A stretch of 64,000 nt of DNA, taken from assembly GCA_940337035.1 (NCBI GenBank), contig CALNHX010007575.1, positions 1 through 64,000 on the forward strand. The letters run 5' to 3'. Of this stretch, positions 31,586 through 48,000 are shown one piece after another. The stretch is from Agriotes lineatus. Lineage: Eukaryota; Arthropoda; Insecta; Coleoptera; Elateridae. How positions within the stretch are numbered: position 1 is the first letter of the stretch; every line of letters begins with the position of its first letter. The notes below the pieces were generated by a model. That model searched no databases. It had not been told where the DNA came from and worked only from the letters and a program-made list of their open reading frames with translations. Both the position numbers and the translations under genes were made by a program.

Positions 31586-34380
31586 TAGAAGCACCACCGA
31601 GACCTATGCGTACTATATAGGTAGCTGCCTAATGTAAAGCATCCATATTGTTGTTAAAGGCCACCAATAATTCACAACAAATATAATAAAATGTAATTAA
31701 TGGTTCACGGAAATCGAAACTGCTCTTAATAAACGCTATATTAATACATATGCAGGATTTATTTCCTAGGGATTGTGGAAATGCACTCCTAGTAATTTAC
31801 TGTAATTCGTAAAACACTCCATAAGGACATTATAATTTTCTAAAGAGTTGTGGCCATTTGCAAGCGTTTATTCTGATAAATATAACTTCCTCCGAAACCT
31901 CCGCGTATTATATAGGCAGTTACCTATTGTAAAACATCCATATTGTTGTTGAAGGCCACTAATAATTCATATAAAATATAATAAAATGCAATTAATGGTT
32001 CACGGAAATGGACACTGCTCTTAATAAACGCTACATTAATACATATGCAGGATTTATTTGCTAGGGATTGTGGAAATGCACTCCTATTAATTTACTGTAA
32101 TTCGTAAAACACTCCATAAGGACATTATAATTTTCTAAAGAGTTGTGGCCATTTGCAAGCGTTTATTCTGATAAATATAACTTCCTCCGAAACCTCCGCG
32201 TATTATATAGGCAGTTACCTATTGTAAAACATCCATATTGTTGTTGAAGGCCACTAATAATTCATATAAAATATAATAAAATGCAATTAATGGTTCACGG
32301 AAATGGACACTGCTCTTAATAAACGCTATATTAATACATATGCAGGATTTATTTCCTAGGGATTGTGGAAATGCACTCCTATTAATTTACTGTAATTCGT
32401 AAAACACTCCATAAGGACATTATAATTTTCTAAAGAGTTGTGGCCATTTGCCAGCGTTTATTCTGATAAATATAACTTCATCCGAAACCTCCGCGTATTA
32501 CATAGGCAGTTACCTATTGTAAAACATCCATATTGTTGTTGAAGGCCGTCCTAAATACTGATAAAATATAATTAAATGCAATTAATGCTTCACGAAAATC
32601 GAAACCGCTCTTAATAAACGCTGTATTAATACATACGCGGGATTTAAATGCTAGCGAGTATGGAACGGCACTCCTATTAATTTACTGTATTTCCTAAAAC
32701 ACTCCATAAGGACATTATAATTTTTTAAATAGATGTTGTTATTTGCAAGTCTTTATTCCGATAAATAGAAGCACCACCGAGACCTATGCGTACTATATAG
32801 GTAGCTGCCTAATGTAAAGCATCCATATTGTTGTTAAAGGCCACCAATAATTCACAACAAATATAATAAAATGTAATTAATGGTTCACGGAAATCGAAAC
32901 TGCTCTTAATAAACGCTATATTAATACATATGCAGGATTTATTTCCTAGGGATTGTGGAAATGCACTCCTAGTAATTTACTGTAATTCGTAAAACACTCC
33001 ATAAGGACATTATAATTTTCTAAAGAGTTGTGGCCATTTGCAAGCGTTTATTCTGATAAATATAACTTCCTCCGAAACCTCCGCGTATTATATAGGCAGT
33101 TACCTATTGTAAAACATCCATATTGTTGTTGAAGGCCACTAATAATTCATATAAAATATAATAAAATGCAATTAATGGTTCACGGAAATGGACACTGCTC
33201 TTAATAAACGCTATATTAATACATATGCAGGATTTATTTGCTAGGGATTGTGGAAATGCACTCCTATTAATTTACTGTAATTCGTAAAACACTCCATAAG
33301 GACATTATAATTTTCTAAAGAGTTGTGGCCATTTGCCAGCGTTTATTCTGATAAATATAACTTCATCCGAAACCTCCGCGTATTACATAGGCAGTTACCT
33401 ATTGTAAAACATCCATATTGTTGTTGAAGGCCGTCCTAAATACTGATAAAATATAATTAAATGCAATTAATGCTTCACGAAAATCGAAACCGCTCTTAAT
33501 AAACGCTGTATTAATACATACGCGGGATTTAAATGCTAGCGAGTATGGAACGGCACTCCTATTAATTTACTGTATTTCCTAAAACACTCCATAAGGACAT
33601 TATAATTTTTTAAATAGATGTTGTTATTTGCAAGTCTTTATTCCGATAAATAGAAGCACCACCGAGACCTATGCGTACTATATAGGTAGCTGCCTAATGT
33701 AAAGCATCCATATTGTTGTTAAAGGCCACCAATAATTCACAACAAATATAATAAAATGTAATTAATGGTTCACGGAAATCGAAACTGCTCTTAATAAACG
33801 CTATATTAATACATATGCAGGATTTATTTCCTAGGGATTGTGGAAATGCACTCCTAGTAATTTACTGTAATTCGTAAAACACTCCATAAGGACATTATAA
33901 TTTTCTAAAGAGTTGTGGCCATTTGCAAGCGTTTATTCTGATAAATATAACTTCCTCCGAAACCTCCGCGTATTATATAGGCAGTTACCTATTGTAAAAC
34001 ATCCATATTGTTGTTGAAGGCCACTAATAATTCATATAAAATATAATAAAATGCAATTAATGGTTCACGGAAATGGACACTGCTCTTAATAAACGCTATA
34101 TTAATACATATGCAGGATTTATTTGCTAGGGATTGTGGAAATGCACTCCTATTAATTTACTGTAATTCGTAAAACACTCCATAAGGACATTATAATTTTC
34201 TAAAGAGTTGTGGCCATTTGCCAGCGTTTATTCTGATAAATATAACTTCATCCGAAACCTCCGCGTATTACATAGGCAGTTACCTATTGTAAAACATCCA
34301 TATTGTTGTTGAAGGCCGTCCTAAATACTGATAAAATATAATTAAATGCAATTAATGCTTCACGAAAATCGAAACTGCTC
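31586..34380. repeat. Shortened 3-monomer (885-bp) higher-order repeats
   Basis: The AAATGGACACTGC marker recurs at 31121, 32006, 32301, 33186 and 34071. The steps are 885, 295, 885 and 885 bp. These look like internally deleted versions of the 8-monomer unit (A, B, B'), as unequal exchange would give. Confidence 0.8.
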
Positions 34381-37300
34381 TTAATAAACGCTGTATTTAT
34401 ACATACGCGCGATTTAAATGCTAGCGAGTATGGAACGGCACTCCTATTAATTTACTGTATTTCCTAAAACACTCCATAAGGACATTATAATTTTTTAAAT
34501 AGATGTTGTTATTTGCAAGTCTTTATTCCGATAAATATAAGCACCACCGAGACCTATGCGTACTATATAGGTAGCTGCCTAATGTAAAGCATCCATATTG
34601 TTGTTAAAGGCCACCAATAATTCACAACAAATATAATAAAATGCAATTAATGGTTCACGAAAATCGAAACTGCTCTTAATAAACGCTATATTAATACATA
34701 TGCAAGATTTCTTTCCTAGGGATTGTAGAAATGCACTCCTATTAATTTACTGTAATTCGTAAAACACTCCATAAGGACATTATAATTTTTTAAATAGATG
34801 TTGCCATTTGCAAGTGTTTATTCTGATAAATATAAGCACCGCCGAGACCTATGCGTACTATATAGGTAGCTGCCTAATGTAAAGCATCCATATTGTTGTT
34901 AAAGGTCACCAATAATTCACAAACAATATAATAAAATGCAATTAATGGTTCACGAAAATCGAAACTGCTCTTAATAAACGCTATATTAATACATATGCAA
35001 GATTTCTTTCCTAGGGATTGTAGAAATGCACTCCTATTAATTTACTGTAATTCGTAAAACACTCCATAAGGACATTATAATTTTCTAAAGAGTTGTGGCT
35101 ATTTGCCAGCGTTTATTCTGATAAATATAACTTCATCCGAAACCTCCGCGTATTACATAGGCAGTTACCTATTGTAAAACATCCATATTGTTGTTGAAGG
35201 CCGTCCTAAATACTGATAAAATATAATTAAATGCAATTAATGCTTCACGAAAATCGAAACCGCTCTTAATAAACGCTTTATTAATACATACGCGGGATTT
35301 AAATGCTAGCGAGTATGGAACGGCAGTCCTATTAATTTACTGTATTTCCTAAAACACTCCATAAGGACATTATAATTTTTTAAATAGATGTTGTTATTTG
35401 CCAGTCTTTATTCCGATAAATATAAGCACCACCGAGACCTATGCGTACTATATAGGTAGCTGCCTAATGTAAAGCATCCATATTGTTGTTAAAGGCCACC
35501 AATAATTCACAACAAATATAATAAAATTCATTTAATGGTTCACGAAAATCGAAACTGCTCTTAATAAACGCTATATTAATACATATGCAAGATTTATTTC
35601 CTAGGGATTGTGGAAATGCACTCCTATTAATTTACTGTAATTCGTAAAACACTCCATAAGGACATTATAATTTTCTAAAGAGTTGTGGCCATTTGCCAGC
35701 GTTTATTCTGATAAATATAACTTCATCCGAAACCTCCGCGTATTACATAGGCAGTTACCTATTGTAAAACATCCATATTGTTGTTGAAGGCCGTCCTAAA
35801 TACTGATAAAATATAATTAAATGCAATTAATGCTTCACGAAAATCGAAACCGCTCTTAATAAACGCTGTATTAATACATACGCGGGATTTAAATGCTAGC
35901 GAGTATGGAACGGCACTCCTATTAATTTACTGTATTTCCTAAAACACTCCATAAGGACATTATAATTTTTTAAATAGATGTTGTTATTTGCAAGTCTTTA
36001 TTCCGATAAATAGAAGCACCACCGAGACCTATGCGTACTATATAGGTAGCTGCCTAATGTAAAGCATCCATATTGTTGTTAAAGGCCACCAATAATTCAC
36101 AACAAATATAATAAAATGTAATTAATGGTTCACGGAAATCGAAACTGCTCTTAATAAACGCTATATTAATACATATGCAGGATTTATTTCCTAGGGATTG
36201 TGGAAATGCACTCCTAGTAATTTACTGTAATTCGTAAAACACTCCATAAGGACATTATAATTTTCTAAAGAGTTGTGGCCATTTGCAAGCGTTTATTCTG
36301 ATAAATATAACTTCCTCCGAAACCTCCGCGTATTATATAGGCAGTTACCTATTGTAAAACATCCATATTGTTGTTGAAGGCCACTAATAATTCATATAAA
36401 ATATAATAAAATGCAATTAATGGTTCACGGAAATGGACACTGCTCTTAATAAACGCTATATTAATACATATGCAGGATTTATTTGCTAGGGATTGTGGAA
36501 ATGCACTCCTATTAATTTACTGTAATTCGTAAAACACTCCATAAGGACATTATAATTTTCTAAAGAGTTGTGGCCATTTGCCAGCGTTTATTCTGATAAA
36601 TATAACTTCATCCGAAACCTCCGCGTATTACATAGGCAGTTACCTATTGTAAAACATCCATATTGTTGTTGAAGGCCGTCCTAAATACTGATAAAATATA
36701 ATTAAATGCAATTAATGCTTCACGAAAATCGAAACCGCTCTTAATAAACGCTGTATTTATACATACGCGGGATTTAAATGCTAGCGAGTATGGAACGGCA
36801 CTCCTATTAATTTACTGTATTTCCTAAAACACTCCATAAGGACATTATAATTTTTTAAATAGATGTTGTTATTTGCAAGTCTTTATTCCGATAAATATAA
36901 GCACCACCGAGACCTATGCGTACTATATAGGTAGCTGCCTAATGTAAAGCATCCATATTGTTGTTAAAGGCCACCAATAATTCACAACAAATATAATAAA
37001 ATGCAATTAATGGTTCACGAAAATCGAAACTGCTCTTAATAAACGCTATATTAATACATATGCAAGATTTCTTTCCTAGGGATTGTAGAAATGCACTCCT
37101 ATTAATTTACTGTAATTCGTAAAACACTCCATAAGGACATTATAATTTTTTAAATAGATGTTGCCATTTGCAAGTGTTTATTCTGATAAATATAAGCACC
37201 GCCGAGACCTATGCGTACTATATAGGTAGCTGCCTAATGTAAAGCATCCATATTGTGGTAAAAGTCACCAATAATTCACAAAAAATATAATAAAATGCAA

Positions 37301-39999
37301 TTAATGGTTCACGAAAATCGAAACTGCTCTTAATAAACGCTATATTAATACATATGCAAGATTTCTTTCCTAGGGATTGTAGAAATGCACTCCTATTAAT
37401 TTACTGTAATTCGTAAATCACTCCATAAGGACATTATAATTTTCTAAAGAGTTGTGGCCATTTGCCAGCGTTTATTCTGATAAATATAACTTCATCCGAA
37501 ACCTCCGCGTATTACATAGGCAGTTACCTATTGTAAAACATCCATATTGTTGTTGAAGGCCGTCCTAAATACTGATAAAATATAATTAAATGCAATTAAT
37601 GGTTCACGAAAATCGAAACTGCTCTTAATAAAAGCTATATTAATACATATGCAGGATTTATTTGCTAGGGAGTGTGAAAATGCACTCCTATTAATTTACT
37701 GTAATTCGCAAAACACTCCATAAGCGCAGTTGAGTTTTCTAAATAGATGTGGCCATTTGCAAGCGTTTATTCTGATAAATATAATTTCCTCCGAAACCTC
37801 CGCGTATTATATAGGCAGTTACCTATTGTAAAACATCCATATTGTTGTTGAAGGCCGTCCTAAATACTGATAAAATATAATTAAATGCAATTAATGCTTC
37901 ACGAAAATCGAAACCGCTCTTAATAAACGCTGTATTAATACATACGCGGGATTTAAATGCTAGCGAGTATGGAACGGCACTCCTATTAATTTACTGTATT
38001 TCCTAAAACACTCCATAAGGACATTATAATTTTTTAAATAGATGTTGTTATTTGCAAGTCTTTATTCCGATAAATATAAGCACCACCGAGACCTATGCGT
38101 ACTATATAGGTAGCTGCTTAATGTAAAGCATCCATATTGTTGTTGAAGGCCACCATTAATAAGAGAAAATATAATAAAATGCAATTAATGGTTCACGAAA
38201 ATCGAAACTGCTCTTAATAAACGCTATATTAATACATATGCAAGATTGATTTCCTAGGGATTGTGGAAATGCACTCCTATTAATTTACTGTAATTCGTAA
38301 AACACTCCATAAGGACATTATAATTTTCTAAAGAGTTGTGGCCATTTGCCAGCGTTTATTCTGATAAATATAACTTCATCCGAAACCTCCGCGTATTACA
38401 TAGGCAGTTACCTATTGTAAAACATCCATATTGTTGTTGAAGGCCGTCCTAAATACTGATGAAATATAATTAAATGCAATTAATGCTTCACGAAAATCGA
38501 AACCGCTCTTAATAAACGCTGTATTAATACATACGCGGGATTTAAATGCTAGCGAGTATGGAACGGCACTCCTATTAATTTACTGTATTTCCTAAAACAC
38601 TCCATAAGGACATTATAATTTTTTAAATAGATGTTGTTATTTGCAAGTCTTTATTCCGATAAATATAAGCACCACCGAGACCTATGCGTACTATATAGGT
38701 AGCTGCCTAATGTAAAGCATCCATATTGTTGTTAAAGGCCACCAATAATTCACAACAAATATAATAAAATTCATTTAATGGTTCACGAAAATCGAAACTG
38801 CTCTTAATAAACGCTATATTAATACATATGCAAGATTTATTTCCTAGGGATTGTGGAAATGCACTCCTATTAATTTACTGTAATTCGTAAAACACTCCAT
38901 AAGGACATTATAATTTTCTAAAGAGTTGTGGCCATTTGCCAGCGTTTATTCTGATAAATATAACTTCATCCGAAACCTCCGCGTATTACATAGGCAGTTA
39001 CCTATTGTAAAACATCCATATTGTTGTTGAAGGCCGTCCTAAATACTGATAAAATATAATTAAATGCAATTAATGCTTCACGAAAATCGAAACCGCTCTT
39101 AATAAACGCTTTATTAATATATACGCGGGATTTAAATGCTAGCGAGTATGGAACGGCACTCCTATTAATTTACTGTATTTCCTAAAACACTCCATAAGGA
39201 CATTATAATTTTTTAAATAGATGTTGTTATTTGCAAGTCTTTATTCCGATAAATATAAGCACCACCGTGACCTATGCGTACTATATAGGTAGCTGCCTAA
39301 TGTAAAGCATCCATATTGTTGTTAAAGGCCACCAATAATTCACAACAAATATAATAAAATTCATTTAATGGTTCACGAAAATCGAAACTGCTCTTAATAA
39401 AAGCTATATTAATACATATGCAGGATTTATTTGCTAGGGAGTGTGAAAATGCACTCCTATTAATTTACTGTAATTCGCAAAACACTCCATAAGCGCAGTT
39501 GAGTTTTCTAAATAGATGTGGCCATTTACAAGCGTTTATTCTGATAAATATAATTTCCTCCGAAACCTCCGCGTATTATATAGGCAGTTACCTATTGTAA
39601 AACATCCATATTGTTGTTGAAGGCCGTCCTAAATACTGATAAAATATAATTAAATGCAATTAATGCTTCACGAAAATCGAAACCGCTCTTAATAAACGCT
39701 GTATTAATACATACGCGGGATTTAAATGCTAGCGAGTATGGAACGGCACTCCTATTAATTTACTGTATTTCCTAAAACACTCCATAAGGACATTATAATT
39801 TTCTAAATAGATGTTGCCATTTGCAAGTGTTTATTCTGATAAATATAAGCACCGCCGAGACCTATGCGTACTATATAGGTAGCTGCCTAATGTAAAGCAT
39901 CCATATTGTTGTTAAAGGTCACCAATAAATCACAAAAAATATAATAAAATGCAATTAATGGTTCACGAAAATCGAAACTGCTCTTAATAAACGCTATAT

Positions 40000-42900
40000 T
40001 AATACATATGCAAGATTTCTTTCCTAGGGATTGTAGAAATGCACTCCTATTAATTTACTGTAATTCGTAAAACACTCCATAAGGACATTATAATTTTCTA
40101 AAGAGTTGTGGCCATTTGCCAGCGTTTATTCTGATAAATATAACTTCATCCGAAACCTCCGCGTATTACATAGGCAGTTACCTATTGTAAAACATCCATA
40201 TTGTTGTTGAAGGCCGTCCTAAATACTGATAAAATATAATTAAATGCAATTAATGCTTCACGAAAATCGAAACCGCTCTTAATAAACGCTTTATTAATAC
40301 ATACGCGGGATTTAAATGCTAGCGAGTATGGAACGGCACTCCTATTAATTTACTGTATTTCCTAAAACACTCCATAAGGACATTATAATTTTTTAAATAG
40401 ATGTTGTTATTTGCAAGTCTTTATTCCGATAAATATAAGCACCACCGAGACCTATGCGTACTATATAGGTAGCTGCCTAATGTAAAGCATCCATATTGTT
40501 GTTAAAGGCCACCAATAATTCACAACAAATATAATAAAATTCATTTAATGGTTCACGAAAATCGAAACTGCTCTTAATAAACGCTATATTAATACATATG
40601 CAAGATTTATTTCCTAGGGATTGTGGAAATGCACTCCTATTAATTTACTGTAATTCGTAAAACACTCCATAAGGACATTATAATTTTCTAAAGAGTTGTG
40701 GCCATTTGCCAGCGTTTATTCTGATAAATATAACTTCATCCGAAACCTCCGCGTATTACATAGGCAGTTACCTATTGTAAAACATCCATATTGTTGTTGA
40801 AAGCCGTCCTAAATACTGATAAAATATAATTAAATGCAATTAATGCTTCACGAAAATCGAAACCGCTCTTAATAAACGCTGTATTAATACATACGCGGGA
40901 TTTAAATGCTAGCGAGTATGGAACGGCACTCCTATTAATTTACTGTATTTCCTAAAACACTCCATAAGGACATTATAATTTTTTAAATAGATGTTGTTAT
41001 TTGCAAGTCTTTATTCCGATAAATAGAAGCACCACCGCGACCTATGCGTACTATATAGGTAGCTGCCTAATGTAAAGCATCCATATTGTTGTTAAAGGCC
41101 ACCAATAATTCACAACAAATATAATAAAATGCAATTAATGGTTCACGGAAATCGAAACTGCTCTTAATAAACGCTATATTAATACATATGCAGGATTTAT
41201 TTCCTAGGGATTGTGGAAATGCACTCCTAGTAATTTACTGTAATTCGTAAAACACTCCATAAGGACATTATAATTTTCTAAAGAGTTGTGGCCATTTGCA
41301 AGCGTTTATTCTGATAAATATAACTTCCTCCGAAACCTCCGCGTATTATATAGGCAGTTACCTATTGTAAAACATCCATATTGTTGTTGAAGGCCACTAA
41401 TAATTCATATAAAATATAATAAAATGCAATTAATGGTTCACGGAAATGGACACTGCTCTTAATAAACGCTATATTAATACATATGCAGGATTTATTTGCT
41501 AGGGATTGTGGAAATGCACACCTATTAATTTACTGTAATTCCTAAAACACTCCATAAGGACATTATAATTTTCTAAAGAGTTGTGGCCATTTGCAAGCGT
41601 GTATTCTGATAAATATAATCTCCATTGAGACCTCAGCGTACTATATAGGTAGCTGCCTAATGTAAAGCATCGATATTGTTGTTGAAGGCCACCATTAATT
41701 TAGATAAAATGTAATTAATGGTTCACGAAAATCGAAACTGCTCTTAATAAAAGCTATATTAATACATATGCAGGATTTATTTGCTAGGGAGTGTGAAAAT
41801 GCACTCCTATTAATTTACTGTAATTCGCAAAACACTCCATAAGCGCAGTTGAGTTTTCTAAATAGATGTGGCCATTTGCAAGCGTTTATTCTGATAAATA
41901 TAATTTCCTCCGAAACCTCCGCGTATTATATAGGCAGTTACCTATTGTAAAACATCCATATTGTTGTTGAAGGCCGTCCTAAATACTGATAAAATATAAT
42001 TAAATGCAATTAATGCTTCACGAAAATCGAAACCGCTCTTAATAAACGCTGTATTAATACATACGCGGGATTTAAATGCTAGCGAGTATGGAACGGCACT
42101 CCTATTAATTTACTGTATTTCCTAAAACACTCCATAAGGACATTATAATTTTTTTAATAGATGTTGTTATCTGCAATTCTTTATTCCGATAAATATAAGC
42201 ACCACCGAGACCTATGCGTACTATATAGGTAGCTGCCTAATGTAAAGCATCCATATTGTTGTTAAAGGCCACCAATAATTCACAAAAAATATAATAAAAT
42301 GCAATTAATGGTTCACGGAAATCGAAACTGCGCTTAATAAACGCTATATTAATACATATGCAAGATTTCTTTCCTAGGGATTGTAGAAATGCACTCCTAT
42401 TAATTTACTGTAATTCGTAAAACACTCCATAAGGACATTATAATTTTCTAAAGAGTTGTGGCCATTTGCCAGCGTTTATTCTGATAAATATAACTTCATC
42501 CGAAACCTCCGCGTATTACATAGGCAGTTACCTATTGTAAAACATCCATATTGTTGTTGAAGGCCGTCCTAAATACTGATAAAATATAATTAAATGCAAT
42601 TAATGCTTCACGAAAATCGAAACCGCTCTTAATAAACGCTTTATTAATACATACGCGGGATTTAAATGCTAGCGAGTATGGAACGGCACTCCTATTAATT
42701 TACTGTATTTCCTAAAACACTCCATAAGGACATTATAATTTTTTAAATAGATGTTGTTATTTGCAAGTCTTTATTCCGATAAATATAAGCACCACCGAGA
42801 CCTATGCGTACTATATAGGTAGCTGCCTAATGTAAAGCATCCATATTGTTGTTAAAGGCCACCAATAATTCACAACAAATATAATAAAATTCATTTAATG

Positions 42901-45000
42901 GTTCACGAAAATCGAAACTGCTCTTAATAAACGCTATATTAATACATATGCAAGATTTATTTCCTAGGGATTGTGGAAATGCACTCCTATTAATTTACTG
43001 TAATTCGTAAAACACTCCATAAGGACATTATAATTTTCTAAAGAGTTGTGGCCATTTGCCAGCGTTTATTCTGATAAATATAACTTCATCCGAAACCTCC
43101 GCGTATTACATAGGCAGTTACCTATTGTAAAACATCCATATTGTTGTTGAAAGCCGTCCTAAATACTGATAAAATATAATTAAATGCAATTAATGCTTCA
43201 CGAAAATCGAAACCGCTCTTAATAAACGCTGTATTAATACATACGCGGGATTTAAATGCTAGCGAGTATGGAACGGCACTCCTATTAATTTACTGTATTT
43301 CCTAAAACACTCCATAAGGACATTATAATTTTTTAAATAGATGTTGTTATTTGCAAGTCTTTATTCCGATAAATAGAAGCACCACCGCGACCTATGCGTA
43401 CTATATAGGTAGCTGCCTAATGTAAAGCATCCATATTGTTGTTAAAGGCCACCAATAATTCACAACAAATATAATAAAATGCAATTAATGGTTCACGGAA
43501 ATCGAAACTGCTCTTAATAAACGCTATATTAATACATATGCAGGATTTATTTCCTAGGGATTGTGGAAATGCACTCCTAGTAATTTACTGTAATTCGTAA
43601 AACACTCCATAAGGACATTATAATTTTCTAAAGAGTTGTGGCCATTTGCAAGCGTTTATTCTGATAAATATAACTTCCTCCGAAACCTCCGCGTATTATA
43701 TAGGCAGTTACCTATTGTAAAACATCCATATTGTTGTTGAAGGCCACTAATAATTCATATAAAATATAATAAAATGCAATTAATGGTTCACGGAAATGGA
43801 CACTGCTCTTAATAAACGCTATATTAATACATATGCAGGATTTATTTGCTAGGGATTGTGGAAATGCACACCTATTAATTTACTGTAATTCCTAAAACAC
43901 TCCATAAGGACATTATAATTTTCTAAAGAGTTGTGGCCATTTGCAAGCGTGTATTCTGATAAATATAATCTCCATTGAGACCTCAGCGTACTATATAGGT
44001 AGCTGCCTAATGTAAAGCATCGATATTGTTGTTGAAGGCCACCATTAATTTAGATAAAATGTAATTAATGGTTCACGAAAATCGAAACTGCTCTTAATAA
44101 AAGCTATATTAATACATATGCAGGATTTATTTGCTAGGGAGTGTGAAAATGCACTCCTATTAATTTACTGTAATTCGCAAAACACTCCATAAGCGCAGTT
44201 GAGTTTTCTAAATAGATGTGGCCATTTGCAAGCGTTTATTCTGATAAATATAATTTCCTCCGAAACCTCCGCGTATTATATAGGCAGTTACCTATTGTAA
44301 AACATCCATATTGTTGTTGAAGGCCGTCCTAAATACTGATAAAATATAATTAAATGCAATTAATGCTTCACGAAAATCGAAACCGCTCTTAATAAACGCT
44401 GTATTAATACATACGCGGGATTTAAATGCTAGCGAGTATGGAACGGCACTCCTATTAATTTACTGTATTTCCTAAAACACTCCATAAGGACATTATAATT
44501 TTTTTAATAGATGTTGTTATCTGCAATTCTTTATTCCGAAAAATATAAACACCACCGAGACCTATGCGTACTATATAGGTAGCTGCCTAATGTAAAGCAT
44601 CCATATTGTTGTTAAAGGCCACCAATAATTCACAAAAAATATAATAAAATGCAATTAATGGTTCACGGAAATCGAAACTGCGCTTAATAAACGCTATATT
44701 AATACATATGCAAGATTTCTTTCCTAGGGATTGTAGAAATGCACTCCTATTAATTTACTGTAATTCGTAAAACACTCCATAAGGACATTATAATTTTCTA
44801 AAGAGTTGTGGCCATTTGCCAGCGTTTATTCTGATAAATATAACTTCATCCGAAACCTCCGCGTATTACATAGGCAGTTACCTATTGTAAAACATCCATA
44901 TTGTTGTTGAAGGCCGTCCTAAATACTGATAAAATATAATTAAATGCAATTAATGCTTCACGAAAATCGAAACCGCTCTTAATAAACGCTTTATTAATAT
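40000..45000. repeat. Higher-order repeat of 2350 bp, two copies
   Basis: Private variants recur 2350 bp apart: CACCGCGACC (41031, 43381), TTTTTAATAGATGTTGTTATC (42151, 44501) and ACTGCGCTTAATAA (about 42328, 44678). The unit is eight monomers, one of which is 285 bp. Confidence 0.85.
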
Positions 45001-48000
45001 ATACGCGGGATTTAAATGCTAGCGAGTATGGAACGGCACTCCTATTAATTTACTGTATTTCCTAAAACACTCCATAAGGACATTATAATTTTTTAAATAG
45101 ATGTTGTTATTTGCAAGTCTTTATTCCGATAAATATAAGCACCACCGTGACCTATGCGTACTATATAGGTAGCTGCCTAATGTAAAGCATCCATATTGTT
45201 GTTAAAGGCCACCAATAATTCACAACAAATATAATAAAATTCATTTAATGGTTCACGAAAATCGAAACTGCTCTTAATAAACGCTATATTAATACATATG
45301 CAAGATTTATTTCCTAGGGATTGTGGAAATGCACTCCTATTAATTTACTGTAATTCGTAAAACACTCCATAAGGACATTATAATTTTCTAAAGAGTTGTG
45401 GCCATTTGCCAGCGTTTATTCTGATAAATATAACTTCATCCGAAACCTCCGCGTATTACATAGGCAGTTACCTATTGTAAAACATCCATATTGTTGTTGA
45501 AGGCCGTCCTAAATACTGATGAAATATAATTAAATGCAATTAATGCTTCACGAAAATCGAAACCGCTCTTAATAAACGCTGTATTAATACATACGCGGGA
45601 TTTAAATGCTAGCGAGTATGGAACGGCACTCCTATTAATTTACTGTATTTCCTAAAACACTCCATAAGGACATTATAATTTTTTAAATAGATGTTGTTAT
45701 TTGCAAGTCTTTATTCCGATAAATATAAGCACCACCGAGACCTATGCGTACTATATAGGTAGCTGCCTAATGTAAAGCATCCATATTGTTGTTAAAGGCC
45801 ACCAATAATTCACAACAAATATAATAAAATTCATTTAATGGTTCACGAAAATCGAAACTGCTCTTAATAAACGCTATATTAATACATATGCAAGATTTAT
45901 CTCCTAGGGATTGTGGAAATGCACTCCTATTAATTTACTGTAATTCGTAAAACACTCCATAAGGACATTATAATTTTCTAAAGAGTTGTGGCCATTTGCC
46001 AGCGTTTATTCTGATAAATATAACTTCATCCGAAACCTCCGCGTATTACATAGGCAGTTACCTATTGTAAAACATCCATATTGTTGTTGAAGGCCGTCCT
46101 AAATACTGATAAAATATAATTAAATGCAATTAATGCTTCACGAAAATCGAAACCGCTCTTAATAAACGCTGTATTTATACATACGCGGGATTTAAATGCT
46201 AGCGATTATGGAACGGCACTCCTATTAATTTACTGTATTTCCTAAAACACTCCATAAGGACATTATAATTTTTTAAATAGATGTTGTTATTTGCAAGTCT
46301 TTATTCCGATAAATATAAGCACCACCGAGACCTATGCGTACTATATAGGTAGCTGCCTAATGTAAAGCATCCATATTGTTGTTAAAGGCCACCAATAATT
46401 CACAACAAATATAATAAAATTCATTTAATGGTTCACGAAAATCGAAACTGCTCTTAATAAACGCTATATTAATACATATGCAAGATTTATTTCCTAGGGA
46501 TTGTGGAAATGCACTCCTATTAATTTACTGTAATTCGTAAAACACTCCATAAGGACATTATAATTTTCTAAAGAGTTGTGGCCATTTGCCAGCGTTTATT
46601 CTGATAAATATAACTTCATCCGAAACCTCCGCGTATTACATAGGCAGTTACCTATTGTAAAACATCCATATTGTTGTTGAAGGCCGTCCTAAATACTGAT
46701 AAAATATAATTAAATGCAATTAATGGTTCACGAAAATCGAAACTGCTCTTAATAAAAGCTATATTAATACATATGCAGGATTTATTTGCTAGGGAGTGTG
46801 AAAATGCACTCCTATTAATTTACTGTAATTCGCAAAACACTCCATAAGCGCAGTTGAGTTTTCTAAATAGATGTGGCCATTTGCAAGCGTTTATTCTGAT
46901 AAATATAATTTCCTCCGAAACCTCCGCGTATTATATAGGCAGTTACCTATTGTAAAACATCCATATTGTTGTTGAAGGCCGTCCTAAATACTGATAAAAT
47001 ATAATTAAATGCAATTAATGCTTCACGAAAATCGAAACCGCTCTTAATAAACGCTGTATTAATACATACGCGGGATTTAAATGCTAGCGAGTATGGAACG
47101 GCACTCCTATTAATTTACTGTATTTCCTAAAACACTCCATAAGGACATTATAATTTTCTAAATAGATGTTGCCATTTGCAAGTGTTTATTCTGATAAATA
47201 TAAGCACCGCCGAGACCTATGCGTACTATATAGGTAGCTGCCTAATGTAAAGCATCCATATTGTTGTTAAAGGTCACCAATAATTCACAAAAAATATAAT
47301 AAAATGCAATTAATGGTTCACGAAAATCGAAACTGCTCTTAATAAACGCTATATTAATACATATGCAAGATTTCTTTCCTAGGGATTGTAGAAATGCACT
47401 CCTATTAATTTACTGTAATTCGTAAAACACTCCATAAGGACATTATAATTTTCTAAAGAGTTGTGGCCATTTGCCAGCGTTTATTCTGATAAATATAACT
47501 TCATCCGAAACCTCCGCGTATTATATAGGCAGTTACCTATTGTAAAAAATTCATATTGTTGTTGAAGGCCTTCCTAAATACTGATAAAATATAATTAAAT
47601 GCAATTAATGCTTCACGAAAATCGAAACCGCTCTTAATAAACGCTGTATTAATACATACGCGGGATTTAAATGCTAGCGAGTATGGAACGGCACTCCTAT
47701 TAATTTACTGTATTTCCTAAAACACTCCATAAGGACATTATAATTTTTTAAATAGATGTTGTTATTTGCAAGTCTTTATTCCGATAAATATAAGCACCAC
47801 CGAGACCTATGCGTACTATATAGGTAGCTGCCTAATGTAAAGCATCCATATTGTTGTTAAAGGCCACCAATAATTCACAACAAATATAATAAAATTCATT
47901 TAATGGTTCACGAAAATCGAAACTGCTCTTAATAAACGCTATATTAATACATATGCAAGATTTATTTCCTAGGGATTGTGGAAATGCACTCCTATTAATT

